A DNA stretch of 64,000 nucleotides from Streptomyces sp. B21-105 (lineage in GTDB: Bacteria; Actinomycetota; Actinomycetes; Streptomycetales; Streptomycetaceae): NCBI RefSeq assembly GCF_036898465.1, contig NZ_JARUMJ010000001.1, positions 8,990,001 through 9,054,000 of the forward strand, written 5' to 3'. Each line of letters starts with the position of its first letter. The stretch's first letter is position 1. The notes under the pieces are model-generated. The model worked only from the letters and a program-made list of their open reading frames with translations. It had not been told where the DNA came from and did no database searches. Positions 40,117 through 48,918 of the stretch are shown here, in pieces. The position numbers were made by a program, and so were the translations under genes.

Positions 40117-40287
40117 AACAAGGCCCGGGTCGTTGGCCTGGCCTGCCTCGGCACCGGTCCCGACCCGCGGGGCGGCCCACGGGCCGCGTTCCGGGCCACC
40201 GTGGAACTGCCGCGCGAGGACTTCGCGATGAACTACAACCAGACCGTCCAGGCCGTCCAGGGCGAACAGCTTCCGCCGCTCGCCTGA
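40117..40287 (+). pseudogene. possible YceI-like protein, C-terminal remnant
   Basis: The frame reads RAAFRATVELPREDFAMNYN and stops at 40287, resembling the last strands of YceI-type lipocalins (FxATxxLxRxDFGMxxN). There is no start or upstream part. Similarity is weak; it may be chance. Confidence 0.3.
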
Positions 40288-40293
40288 CGGCGG

Positions 40294-40343
40294 AGACGGC
40301 TCGGCCCCCTGCCTCACTCGGGAAGCAGGGGGCCGAGCCGTCT
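40294..40343. terminator. strong perfect hairpin
   Basis: Perfect 19-bp arms at 40294-40312 and 40325-40343 (beginning AGACGGCTCGG) enclose 12 bases. It could terminate transcription in either direction. Confidence 0.7.
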
Positions 40344-40595
40344 GTGTCCTGTGTGGCTGCTGGCGCCCAAAGTCGCCCGCCGCTCACGCGACGCCCGGGC
40401 GTCCTGGTAGTGCTCACGATGTTCCATCGGCAGATCGATGCCGTGCGATTCCTCGAATGCTCGGATCTCCACCTCTGGCATCCGAGGTGCCAGTTCGTAC
40501 TGGTGCGTGTGCGCTCCGAAGCGCTTCCGCCCCGGGTCGTGTGCTGCCATCGCATGTATCCGTGCGCGTACGCCGTCCTCGTCCCAGCTCTCCAT
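40314..40595 (-). pseudogene. SMI1/KNR4-family protein, N-terminal remnant
   Basis: Residues 1-60 from the ATG at 40595 resemble the N-terminus of SMI1/KNR4 proteins, often polymorphic-toxin immunity proteins (KRFGAHTHQYELAP, EIRAFEESHGIDLP). The conserved core after it is missing, and the frame runs into the hairpin at 40294-40343. It is a truncated gene. Confidence 0.6.
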
Positions 40596-40696
40596 CCGGC
40601 GACGGTAGCGTTGAGGTCTGCGACCCGGTACGCCGCACCCTCGCGCCACGCGTCCCGAATGGAATCGCACCTACGCTGCGTGGCGTCTCCTGTGGG

Positions 40697-42187
40697 TCAG
40701 TGGCCGGCTGGGCCTTGGCTCGCGTTCTGGGTGTTCGCGGTGGGTGTGGTGGACGGTGCGGGTGCGGGTGCGGGTACGGATGCGGTGGTGGGGGTTTTGG
40801 TGTGGTTGCGGAGGAGGAGACAGATGAGGATTCCGATGGTCACTACCGCGATGGGGAGGGCTGTCGTGGTGTGGAGGGTGGTCAGGAAGGCGGCTGCGTA
40901 GGTCTTGCCGGTGGCGAGTTCGGCGGTGAGTCGGTTCTGGAGCAGGGCGCTGACGGTGGCGGCGCCGATGACGGAGCCGGTCTGGCGGATGGTGTTGTTG
41001 ATGCCTGACGCCGCGCCTGCGTGGTGAGGTGGGATGTGGCGCATGGTTTCGGCGGTCATGGGTGCGAGGGTGCAGCCGATGCCGAGGCCGGTGAGGAGGG
41101 TGGCGGGGAGAAAGGCCTGCCAGGGTGTCGCGGGGCCGGCGGTGAGGGCGATGGCGACGATGCCGCAGGCGTAGAGGGTGAGGCCGGTCAGGAGGAGGGG
41201 TTTGCCGCCGATGCGGTCGGCGAGGCGTCCTGCGTAGGGGCCGAGGGCCATGGACACCAGGGACGAGGGGGCGAGGACGAGGCCGGCTTTCATCGCGCTG
41301 AGGTGCAGTACGGACTGCAGGTAGAGGTTGAAGGGCAGTACGAGGCCCAGCATGGCGATGGAGATGAGGCCGACCAGTACGGTCATGACGGTGAAGTTGC
41401 GGTCTTTGAAGAGGGTGAAAGGGACGAGGGGTTCGCGGTCCTGGGTGGCGCGCTGGTGCAGCAGAAAGACGCCGGCCAGTGCCAGGCCCGCGGCGATCAG
41501 GCCCCAGATTCCCGCCCCCCAGTGGTAGCGCTGACCTTCCTGGAGGCCGAAGGCGAGGCAGAACAGCGCGGCGGTGGCCAGGAGCACGCCCGTCAGATCG
41601 AAGCGGTGGGTGCGGGCGGGGCGGATGTCGGGGACGAGCGTGAAGGTCAGGGCGAGCGCTGCGATGCCGAGGGGCACATTCACCAGGAAGATCCAGCGCC
41701 AGCCGACGGTGGAGACGAGGACGCCGCCCAGGGTGGGGCCGGCCAGGGTGGCCGCGCCTGCGACCATGCCCCAGATCCCCAGCGCCGCGCCGCGTCGGTG
41801 GGCGGGGAACACCGACACGATCAGCGTCATCGTCTGGGGGACGAGGAGGGCTGCGCCGACGCCCTGCACGGCGCGGGCGGCGATCAGTGCCGCTGCGCCG
41901 GGGGTGAGTCCGCAGGCGATGCTGGCCAGGGTGAACACGGTCAGGCCTGCGGCGAACAGGGTGCGCGGGCCGTGCAGGTCGCCCAGTCTGCTCGCGGTGA
42001 TCAGGGACACCGACAGGGCGAGGGCGTAGCCGCTGACCGTCCACAGGGCCTCATCCAGCGTGGCGCCGAGGCCGCTGATCATGTCGGGGATCGCGATGTT
42101 CACGATCGTCAGATCCAGCAGGGTCATGAAAAACCCGAGTGAGAGCGTCACCAGCACCGCCCAGGGGTTCGATCGCCACTTGCGCAC
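40697..42187 (-). CDS. DHA2-family (EmrB/QacA-type) multidrug MFS exporter
   Basis: A 496-residue membrane protein with 14 predicted helices that would use the proton gradient to export drugs. Helix 1 carries LLDLTIVNIAIPDM (the D1 motif of DHA2), loop 2-3 has SRLGDLHGPRTLF, and motif C is GMVAGAATLAGPTLGG. The tail after the last helix is low-complexity Pro/Thr/Ala. The GTG start at 42187 follows GGAGA. It diverges from a MarR regulator with tandem operator repeats between them, a standard regulated-efflux pair. Confidence 0.9.
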   Translation of the reverse strand: MRKWRSNPWAVLVTLSLGFFMTLLDLTIVNIAIPDMISGLGATLDEALWTVSGYALALSVSLITASRLGDLHGPRTLFAAGLTVFTLASIACGLTPGAAALIAARAVQGVGAALLVPQTMTLIVSVFPAHRRGAALGIWGMVAGAATLAGPTLGGVLVSTVGWRWIFLVNVPLGIAALALTFTLVPDIRPARTHRFDLTGVLLATAALFCLAFGLQEGQRYHWGAGIWGLIAAGLALAGVFLLHQRATQDREPLVPFTLFKDRNFTVMTVLVGLISIAMLGLVLPFNLYLQSVLHLSAMKAGLVLAPSSLVSMALGPYAGRLADRIGGKPLLLTGLTLYACGIVAIALTAGPATPWQAFLPATLLTGLGIGCTLAPMTAETMRHIPPHHAGAASGINNTIRQTGSVIGAATVSALLQNRLTAELATGKTYAAAFLTTLHTTTALPIAVVTIGILICLLLRNHTKTPTTASVPAPAPAPSTTPTANTQNASQGPAGH

Positions 42188-42252
42188 GGCAGTCTCCTTC
42201 GTCCGTCGGGGGATTGCGGGCCGGTCTGCCCGGCGTCCCCCTCACGCTAATA

Positions 42253-42284
42253 CATCAATAGAGATGCATCAATAGAGATGCATC
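42253..42284. promoter_or_regulatory. tandem MarR-type operator
   Basis: CATCAATAGAGATG occurs twice in perfect tandem (42253-42266, 42267-42280), followed by CATC, giving two GATGCATC palindromes 14 bp apart. The site is between the divergent exporter and MarR genes. Confidence 0.7.
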
Positions 42285-42321
42285 TTTTGGCGATGTATCG
42301 AGACGGATGTACTGTGCGGGT

Positions 42322-42780
42322 ATGGATGGAGTCGAGCTGTTCCTGTTGGGGCGCACCCTGATGAAGATCGGGGAAGGCGCCATGCCGGAGCCGGAGGGCG
42401 GCATGGCCCGCTACGGCGGTGGCGTACGGTCCGTGCTCATCGTGGTGAGTGACCTTTCCGCCCACCCCGACAGTGCCGTCGGCGAGATCGCCGCCCGCAC
42501 CGGACTCCCGCAGAGCCAGGTCTCCACCGCCGTGGCCCGCCTGAAGGAGGCTGGCGCGGTCGTCACCGAGAACGACCCCAACGACCGCCGCCGCCTCCTG
42601 GTTCGTCAAGCGCCCCGTCCCTCCGACCGGATGATCCAGGTCAGGGCGACCACTATCGACGGCGCTCTCGCCGATGCGCTCGGAGACGAGGACCCTGTGG
42701 CGATGAAGGAAGTCACCGACGCGCTCGATACGCTGGCCCGGCATCTGTCGCCGCAGGCGGCGCGGCGCAGAAAGAGCTGA
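42322..42780 (+). CDS. MarR-family transcriptional regulator
   Basis: A 152-residue winged-helix regulator. The core is SVLIVVSDLSAHPDSAVGEI, RTGLPQSQVSTAVARLKEAG (recognition helix) and the wing NDPNDRRRLLV with the conserved DxRR. ATG 42322 was chosen because MDGVELFLLG begins the dimerisation helix; the frame opens at 42307. It likely represses itself and the divergent exporter through the repeats at 42253-42284. Confidence 0.85.
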   Translation: MDGVELFLLGRTLMKIGEGAMPEPEGGMARYGGGVRSVLIVVSDLSAHPDSAVGEIAARTGLPQSQVSTAVARLKEAGAVVTENDPNDRRRLLVRQAPRPSDRMIQVRATTIDGALADALGDEDPVAMKEVTDALDTLARHLSPQAARRRKS

Positions 42781-42925
42781 CGCGGCTACTTGTCGTGGTC
42801 GGCACGCGCGGGGCCCTTGTCAGGGGGCAGGGGAAATCTCCGGACGCGCGACTGCGGTGCGAGGTGGGTGCCGCGACAGGTGGGGGGCCCGGCCGACCGG
42901 CGAAGGTCCGGTGTGGGCCCGCCCT

Positions 42926-43564
42926 TCAGTCAGCGCGTGCCGCAGAGACGTTCCGATCTCGCCATACTCGCCGGGGCGGCAGTGTGAGGGCTTCCGGTCC
43001 CGCGAGGGCGTAGAGCACCGTGCCGACCACCGCGAGGCACAGTGCCGTCCAGGTCGCCGCAGGCGTGCCGGCCGGCAGCAGCATCCAGGTCGCCACCTTC
43101 ACGGGCACCGTGGTCGCCGGGGGCGGAGCGAGGAACGCGAACGCGAGCCAGGTGAAGGGGAACGCCCAGGCGTACCGTCCTCCCGCGACCGCCGCACCCA
43201 GGGCGGCCAGCCCCGCCAGTCCCGCGCAGTCCCGGGCGACGAACTCGGTGGTGGCCAGGTCCTGACCCACCATCTGCACGGTCAGGAGCACGGCGCCGAC
43301 GATCGCGCCGCCGAGCAGCACGTGCGCCGCTCTGCGGGGAGCCCATCGGATCGCGGCGCTGCGGTCCAGGTCGAGGTCCTGCCCGCCGAGTCCGGTCGAG
43401 AGGGCCATGGCGCCCGCGGTGAGGACGACCGCGGGCAGTTGCGACCCACCAGGCGCGGCACTGCCGTCTCGAGTGAGCGCCCACCCGGCCGCGGCACTGA
43501 TCAGCACCGTGGCGAGCGACGCGGGCACCTGGCGCGAGTGCGCGTACAGCGTCAGCCATCTCAC
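42926..43564 (-). CDS. polytopic membrane protein of unknown function
   Basis: A 212-residue protein with about six hydrophobic helices (LATVLISAAAGWALT, AVVLTAGAMALSTGL, GLAALGAAVAGGRYAWAFPF). No family is recognised; the arrangement resembles permease subunits of uncharacterised ABC exporters. The GTG start overlaps the upstream stop (GTGA), so it is translated together with the 43561-43854 gene. No ATPase gene is nearby. Confidence 0.6.
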   Translation of the reverse strand: MRWLTLYAHSRQVPASLATVLISAAAGWALTRDGSAAPGGSQLPAVVLTAGAMALSTGLGGQDLDLDRSAAIRWAPRRAAHVLLGGAIVGAVLLTVQMVGQDLATTEFVARDCAGLAGLAALGAAVAGGRYAWAFPFTWLAFAFLAPPPATTVPVKVATWMLLPAGTPAATWTALCLAVVGTVLYALAGPEALTLPPRRVWRDRNVSAARAD

Positions 43565-43854
43565 TGGGACGGACCGCCTTTGAGTACCTCGAACGCGTCG
43601 CCCTCGCAGGAGAGAGCGGCGGCGTACATCGCGTTGATGCGTGCGAGCTGTTGCGCCCGTGGCAGTGCCATGAGCTCCTCCCACACCGGTCGGACCCTGG
43701 CGATGACGTCGCGGTTCAACGCTGCCGACCCGGTGCCGGGCAGCGGCTCGAGATCCCCCTCACGGGGACCTTCGGCGGCTGCCGCCGCCGGGCCTGGCGA
43801 GATCAGGGCGGCCCGCTGCGTGACCAGGAGAGTCGCCACGCACGCGGCTGCCAT
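43561..43854 (-). CDS. small membrane-anchored hypothetical protein
   Basis: A 97-residue protein with one N-terminal hydrophobic stretch (AAACVATLLVTQRAALI) and a helical C-terminal part (ALPRAQQLARINAMYAAALS). No family is recognised. The ribosome site is weak and the N-terminus may be truncated. It is coupled to the polytopic membrane gene. Confidence 0.45.
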   Translation of the reverse strand: MAAACVATLLVTQRAALISPGPAAAAAEGPREGDLEPLPGTGSAALNRDVIARVRPVWEELMALPRAQQLARINAMYAAALSCEGDAFEVLKGGPSQ

Positions 43855-44321
43855 GGCCGCCGAATGACGTGCGCTGCGTGCGCGACGCGGTGGGGGATGA
43901 AGGAGAGGGGCAGGACAGAGCGTCGGGGCGCTGGGGCATGCCGGACTGGCGATGTGTCCCCATGGACCTGTCCGGCACCAGTCTCGCCAGAGGGTGAGAC
44001 ATGTGACGACTCGTTAGGCCGCGACCATGCCTGTCCCGGCCATTCCGGGACGTGCTCAGCCTCCGGTCACTCGCCGTAGAAGCCACCGAAGTGCGACGGC
44101 GTCGATCGCGGCCTCGAAGAACCAACCGCAGGACCTGCCCCGAGTGGAGAAAGCCCGTCAGGCGGCCGCCGAGAATCCTCATCGATCCGCAGTGCGGGAT
44201 TTCGTGCTCAGCTCTTGTTCGGCCCCCGTCGGATGGATGTTTCCCGCTGCTCATCTGATCCGGACCGTCCGCGCCGCTTCGTGGACCCGCCGGGGCTTCG
44301 TCGGCTGAGGGCAGTTCGTGA
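43855..44321. other. intergenic stretch without a supported gene
   Basis: Only Arg/Ser/Pro-rich chance frames are present; no motif, repeat or strong hairpin stands out. Confidence 0.4.
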
Positions 44322-45059
44322 TCACCAGGGGACGACGCCGTCGTCCTCGAAGAACGAACCGCTCGGGCCGCCGTCGGGCAGCGTGGCGAGCCGGACAGCT
44401 GTGGCCGCGCCCTGTTCAGGGGTGCGGGGTCCGTGAAAGCCTGTGAAGTCGGTCGCGACCAGGCCCGGACAGGCCGCGTTGATCAGGATGTTCGTACCGG
44501 CGAACTGCCGGGCGTACTGCACAGTGAGGGCGTTGAGGAACGACTTCGACGGCGCGTAGGCCGCCATGATCGGCCCGATCTCGGTGTCCGGGTCCGCCTG
44601 CCGCGCCAGGGAGCCGACGCTGCTGGAGACATTGACAATACGCGGCGAGGCCGAGCGCCGCAGGAGCGGCAGCATCGCGTTGGTCACCCGGACGGCACCC
44701 ATGACGTTGGTGTCCACGACCGTGCGGAGCACCTCCAGGTCGAGCGCGGTCGGGTCCTGCTCCCACCCCGGGCCCATTTCGCCCGAGATGCCGGCGTTGT
44801 TGACCAGAGCGTCCAGGCGCCCGGCCAACCCTTCGACCAGCTCCGCGGCATCGGTGACGCTCCGGTCGTCGGTCACGTCCAGCGGTACCCCGAACGCGTC
44901 CACGCCGAGGGCGCGCAGCTTTCCGACGGCGGTTTCACGTCGGGACTCATCACGGGCTCCCACGCCCACGCGGTACCCGAGGCCGCCCAGCCCGGCCGCG
45001 ATCTCGTACCCGATGCCCTTGTTCGCGCCGGTCACCAGCGCGATCATCGTTTCGCTCAT
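44322..45059 (-). CDS. short-chain dehydrogenase/reductase
   Basis: A 245-residue classical SDR using NAD(P)H. The cofactor motif TGANKGIGYEI is near residue 10, the NNAG motif near 83, the catalytic Ser in VNVSSSVG, and YAPSK with the catalytic Tyr and Lys near 165. The ATG at 45059 gives the normal N-terminus. It diverges from a LysR regulator and shares a short intergenic region with a perfect T-N11-A dyad, which suggests control by that regulator. The substrate is unknown. Confidence 0.88.
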   Translation of the reverse strand: MSETMIALVTGANKGIGYEIAAGLGGLGYRVGVGARDESRRETAVGKLRALGVDAFGVPLDVTDDRSVTDAAELVEGLAGRLDALVNNAGISGEMGPGWEQDPTALDLEVLRTVVDTNVMGAVRVTNAMLPLLRRSASPRIVNVSSSVGSLARQADPDTEIGPIMAAYAPSKSFLNALTVQYARQFAGTNILINAACPGLVATDFTGFHGPRTPEQGAATAVRLATLPDGGPSGSFFEDDGVVPW

Positions 45060-45117
45060 GCTGATGATGGTGGCCCTCGGACGAATAGCGCGGCCAACAC
45101 CGATACGGTGCCCTGTC

Positions 45118-45132
45118 ATACCTGTCAGGTAT
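45118..45132. promoter_or_regulatory. LysR-type operator (perfect T-N11-A dyad)
   Basis: ATACCTGTCAGGTAT is a perfect 7-1-7 palindrome with the T-N11-A pattern of LysR boxes, 19 bp before the LysR start and 59 bp before the SDR start. Confidence 0.65.
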
Positions 45133-45151
45133 CACCGCGTATGCTGCGACC

Positions 45152-46015
45152 GTGCACACCCTGGAGACCCGCGAGCTGAGGTACTTCGTGGCCGTCGCCG
45201 AGGAACTGCACTTCGGGCGCGCCGCCGAGCGCCTCGGCATGGCCCAGCCGCCGCTGTCCCGGGCGATCCAGCAGCTCGAACGGCGCCTCGGGGTCTGCCT
45301 GCTGCAGCGCAACCGCCGCGGTGTCCGCCTGACCGGTGCCGGAGAGGTGCTGCTGCACGAGGGCCGGGCGGCCCTCGACGCGACCGCCGCCGCCGCTCGC
45401 CGCACCCGGCGCGCCGGCGGTGCCGACAGTCCCGGCGGCCCCCGTGACCGGCTGGTCCTCGCGGTGAAGGCCGCTGCGTCTCACGAACTGCTGCGGAAGC
45501 TTCTCGACGCCTACGCGGCCGAACCCGACAGCGCCGAGATCGAGGTGCTGCCGTGCGGCATTTGCGAGCAGGAAGAACTGCTCCGCGACGGACGCGCCGA
45601 TGTCGCGCTCATGCACACGCCGTGGAACTCCCTCGCCGGCTTCGACAGCGAGGTACTGGCGGCCGAGGGGCAGGTCGCCGTCCTGCCTGCCGGGCACCCT
45701 CTCGCCGCCCACGAGACCTTGTCCCTGGCCGATGTCAGGGACGTCCCCGGTCTGCCGCTCGCCCGCTGGCCCACCCGCGGCGCCTACGCACCCGGCCCTG
45801 GCCCCGAGATCCACAACCAGACCCAACTGGCCCAGCTGATCGCCCTCGGACGCACCGTGGCGGTCGTCCCCGACTCCGCCCGCTCCTGGCTGTGGGCCGA
45901 GCACACGGCCGTTCCCTTGACCGACGCACCTCCCGTCGTGACCCACATCGCCTGGCCTGCGCACAGCCGCTCCCTCACCCTGGCCGGCCTGGTCCGTACG
46001 GCCGTAAGGCTATGA
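45152..46015 (+). CDS. LysR-family transcriptional regulator
   Basis: A 287-residue regulator with a typical N-terminal winged helix (LRYFVAVAEELHFGRAAERL, QPPLSRAIQQLERRLG) and a periplasmic-binding-like effector domain ending in SLTLAGLVRTAVRL. The GTG start at 45152 matches the family N-terminus HTLETRELRYF. It probably controls the divergent SDR gene through the palindrome at 45118. Confidence 0.88.
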   Translation: MHTLETRELRYFVAVAEELHFGRAAERLGMAQPPLSRAIQQLERRLGVCLLQRNRRGVRLTGAGEVLLHEGRAALDATAAAARRTRRAGGADSPGGPRDRLVLAVKAAASHELLRKLLDAYAAEPDSAEIEVLPCGICEQEELLRDGRADVALMHTPWNSLAGFDSEVLAAEGQVAVLPAGHPLAAHETLSLADVRDVPGLPLARWPTRGAYAPGPGPEIHNQTQLAQLIALGRTVAVVPDSARSWLWAEHTAVPLTDAPPVVTHIAWPAHSRSLTLAGLVRTAVRL

Positions 46016-46497
46016 CCAGGTCCTGCCCCCATCGGTCAGCACCCGGGACGGGGCAGCGCGTGAGACTGCCGGAAGCCGGCGGCGCAGGGCAGCCGGGGTC
46101 TCTGGCGCTACTCGGCCAGCGAGGGCGCACGGTGCGTCTCAAGCAGCCACAGCGACTGCCCATCGATGACGACGCGGCCCGCCGGGCTGTCCAGGGTCTC
46201 CAACCGCGGCGCGCGAAGGCCGCACTGCTCGAGCCGGCTGAAACCCCGTAGCGGGCCCCACCCAGGCGGCGGCCACAGCCGCGAACCCCGTCCGACGCGT
46301 GCGTCGGGCTCTCTGCCCGTCGGCCGTCCCAGCTGCTGTCGGGCGGGGGCGGCCGTCGGCCAGGGACTGTCCGCCTGTCGTCATCGGTGATCTCTTTCCC
46401 GTCCTTACCGATCAGCTGCCATCCGCCGCACCCCGGCTGGGCTAGGTTTCCGGACGGCTCGAACCCCGGGCCCCACGAAGGGGGTTGCAACCACTCG
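46016..46497. other. intergenic stretch with a possible C-terminal remnant
   Basis: A minus-strand frame ending at 46108 reads LETLDSPAGRVVIDGQSLWL and then stops, which looks like the tail of a lost gene but has no start. No other feature is supported. Confidence 0.3.
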
Positions 46498-47067
46498 ATG
46501 AAGCGTCACGGCACCGTCCTGCACCGCCCGCTGCGCAAGGCCGCCGCAGTCCTCACGCCCACCACGGCGGCCGCCGCCATGACACTGGCGCTCGCTTCGT
46601 CCGCCGCCGCGGCCACCTATCAGTACGACTGCCGTCGCCTCACGGGCGCCGGCACGTACGGCAACCCCCTCGCCCTGGGCAATGTGACGGGCCGGACCGT
46701 GGTGGCCGTGAACTGCCCGCCCCTGACGTCCGGCGCGGGTCACGCCAACCGCTATTTCAGCTTCACCCTCACCAGGCCGGCCCGCGTCCCGTCGTACGCG
46801 GGCGCGTCCTTCGTCCTCAACCGTACGCAGAAGTCCGCGGTCAACCCCTCGCTCGCCCGCGGCCCCTACACCGTCCTGCATACCAGCGCGGGTCTGTGGA
46901 CGTACGACCGCAGCGGTGTCTTCAACGGTCGGTACCTGCCGCTGACCGCCCTGCCCGGCAGCGGAGTTCTCCCGGCCGGGACCTACCGGCTGAACATGCA
47001 GAAGCTCGACTCGCCGCTGCGGTCGCTCAGCACCCCCTGGTTCAACGTGGTCGTGGCCGCCCCCTGA
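46498..47067 (+). CDS. secreted hypothetical protein
   Basis: A 189-residue protein with a signal peptide (MTLALASSAAAA, cleavage near residue 40) and a beta-rich mature part with two cysteines (YDCRRLTG, VNCPPLT) that could form a disulphide. No family is recognised. The ATG follows GAAGGGGG. A hairpin terminator lies 40 bp after the stop, so it is a single-gene unit. Confidence 0.6.
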   Translation: MKRHGTVLHRPLRKAAAVLTPTTAAAAMTLALASSAAAATYQYDCRRLTGAGTYGNPLALGNVTGRTVVAVNCPPLTSGAGHANRYFSFTLTRPARVPSYAGASFVLNRTQKSAVNPSLARGPYTVLHTSAGLWTYDRSGVFNGRYLPLTALPGSGVLPAGTYRLNMQKLDSPLRSLSTPWFNVVVAAP

Positions 47068-47103
47068 CCCCTCCACGGCTGACCGGCTTCACCCCCGAAC
47101 GGC

Positions 47104-47134
47104 CGGCTCCGGCGTATGCGGTGTGCCGGAGCCG
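47104..47134 (+). terminator. hairpin after the secreted hypothetical gene
   Basis: CGGCTCCGGC (47104-47113) pairs perfectly with 47125-47134 across an 11-base loop. Confidence 0.6.
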
Positions 47135-47170
47135 ATGCCCTGGTCGTAGTTGACGTGCGCGGCCGGGGCG

Positions 47171-47290
47171 TCAGACGCCGACGGGCTGCCATTCCTGATT
47201 GGCGCCGCTGCCGGCGGGCCACTGGACGACCTTGACGCCGGCAGCGCCGGCCGGACCCGCCCGACGACCGGTGACGGCGATGAGCCGTCC
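47171..47290 (-). pseudogene. CBM13 (ricin-type lectin) C-terminal remnant
   Basis: The frame ends VKVVQWPAGSGANQEWQPVGV (outline of the last QxW repeat of a ricin-type trefoil) and stops at 47171. The rest of the module and its enzyme are missing. It is a relic of another carbohydrate-active gene beside the GH6 genes. Confidence 0.55.
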
Positions 47291-47489
47291 TACGCCGCCG
47301 GGCTCGCCGCACTGTGCGACGGGTGACGCCTGTTCCAGGCCTCCCCGCTGCTGCCGCCCCAGGCCGGTCACGAGAACGACGTCTCCTCCTCACGCGAGTT
47401 CTTCCTCGAGAAGCTGGAGGAAGAACCTCCTCCCGGTACGTGAGCGGACCGCCCCCCGGCCGGCCGGGTGAGCAGAGCGGTTTGGCCCT

Positions 47490-48806
47490 TCAGCGGTTGA
47501 ACACGAGGCGGGGCGCCGCGTTGCGGGCCAGCGAACGGGCCTGGTCGGGCCACCAGGCGCCGGCGGGCGGGTCGACGATGCCGTACTCGGGGTCGATCGT
47601 GCCGCCGGTGTTGCGCGTGCAGCTGCCGTCGGACTCGCCGGGGATCTTGATCCACAGGTAGGCGTCGACGAGGGGAACGCCCGTGGCCGCCGTGGGACGC
47701 GGCCCGAGCCCCCGTCCGGGCGCGTTGCACCAGACCTCCGGATCCCCGCTGTACCTGCCCGGCTCCGGGGTCCAGGCGCCTCGGCCGTTGCGGCTCGTGT
47801 CGATCACGAAGTGCTGCAGACGGCCGGACGGCGGGGCGCCCGCGTTCTGGTCGAACCAGGCGTCGGTCCACCGCCAGGTGGCGGGATCGGTCGAGTCGAC
47901 GGCGTTGCCCGGGACGCCGTCGTTGGGGGCGGCCGACGAGTAGTACTGACTGGCGCACCAGTCGGTGTGGCCGCGTGCCTGCTGCGGTCCCTCGGTGGCG
48001 AACCACATGCACTTCGCCACCCAGGCGCCGTACCTGGCGTTGTGGCCGGTGGGGAGGGTGTTGGAGACGTTCAGGGAGAACCCGTCGGCGGAGCGGACCC
48101 CGGCGTCCAGGAGCCGCTGGGCCATGTCGCCGACCGGCCGCCACAGGACGTTCCCCGCGTCCAGGTAGACCGCGGTGCGCGGCAGGGCCTTGAGAGTCCT
48201 GACGGCGTACCCTAGGTCGGCGATCCGGGCGGCCGTGAGCGCGCCGGTCGGGTCGGTGCCGGGGCCGCAGTCCTTCGGGAGGAGGGCCAGGCCGTCGGGC
48301 TCGCCGACGACCAACGCCCGGCCCGGGCCGATGCCGGCGGCGAAGGCGTCGATCCACTGCCGGTAGGCGGCGGAGGACGCTGCTCCACCGCTGGAGTACT
48401 GCGAGCAGTCGCGGCCGGGCACGTCGTACGCGACCAGGACGGGCGTCCGGTGCGCGGCCCCGGCCCGGTGGACGAGTCGGCGCACCTTGGCGCGCACCTC
48501 GCCGGGCGTGCCCTCGGTGAACCATTCGCCCTGGGGCCAGCTCGCGAGCCGGGCCATGTTCGCGGCGTTCGCGAGGTCGCCGTGCTTGAGGTCCACGAGG
48601 GCCTGCTGTGCGGCCTTGCTGTGCGGGTCCGCGTAGAACGTCGTGCCGGCGGTGATCGCGTCCTGCCTCGGTGCCGCCCGGGACTGGGACGGGGGCTGCG
48701 GCTCCGGCCGGGCCTGAGCCTGGTTCGCGGTGAGAGCGGCGCAGGCGGTGAGCGCCGCCGCGACGACCACGGCGACAGTGCGGCGCGGCGGACGAGGTGC
48801 TTTCAT
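47490..48806 (-). CDS. secreted GH6 cellulase
   Basis: A 438-residue exported beta-1,4-glucanase. A signal peptide (VAVVVAAALTACAALTANQA) and short Pro/Ser linker precede the GH6 barrel: YDVPGRDC (127-134), GEPDGL with the proposed acid Asp171, LNVSNTLPTGHN, IDTSRNGRG and IKIPGESDG. Cys pairs typical of the family are present. Length is near that of the larger GH6 enzymes, so a cellobiohydrolase is possible, but no cellulose-binding domain is attached. The CebR-like boxes are upstream of the other GH6 gene; none is obvious here. Confidence 0.88.
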   Translation of the reverse strand: MKAPRPPRRTVAVVVAAALTACAALTANQAQARPEPQPPSQSRAAPRQDAITAGTTFYADPHSKAAQQALVDLKHGDLANAANMARLASWPQGEWFTEGTPGEVRAKVRRLVHRAGAAHRTPVLVAYDVPGRDCSQYSSGGAASSAAYRQWIDAFAAGIGPGRALVVGEPDGLALLPKDCGPGTDPTGALTAARIADLGYAVRTLKALPRTAVYLDAGNVLWRPVGDMAQRLLDAGVRSADGFSLNVSNTLPTGHNARYGAWVAKCMWFATEGPQQARGHTDWCASQYYSSAAPNDGVPGNAVDSTDPATWRWTDAWFDQNAGAPPSGRLQHFVIDTSRNGRGAWTPEPGRYSGDPEVWCNAPGRGLGPRPTAATGVPLVDAYLWIKIPGESDGSCTRNTGGTIDPEYGIVDPPAGAWWPDQARSLARNAAPRLVFNR

Positions 48807-48854
48807 GGCTGATCCTGATCTGGGGGATGGAGGGACAGGGGAGGAACGCCCACC

Positions 48855-48889
48855 GTCCGTGGCCCGTTCGCCGGGAACGGGCCACGGAC
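48855..48889 (-). terminator. hairpin after the second GH6 gene
   Basis: Perfect 15-bp arms (GTCCGTGGCCCGTTC, 48855-48869; complement 48875-48889) with a five-base loop, 30 bp past the stop at 48919. Confidence 0.75.
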
Positions 48890-48918
48890 AGCGGGCCGGG
48901 GGCCACGGGAGCGGGGGG

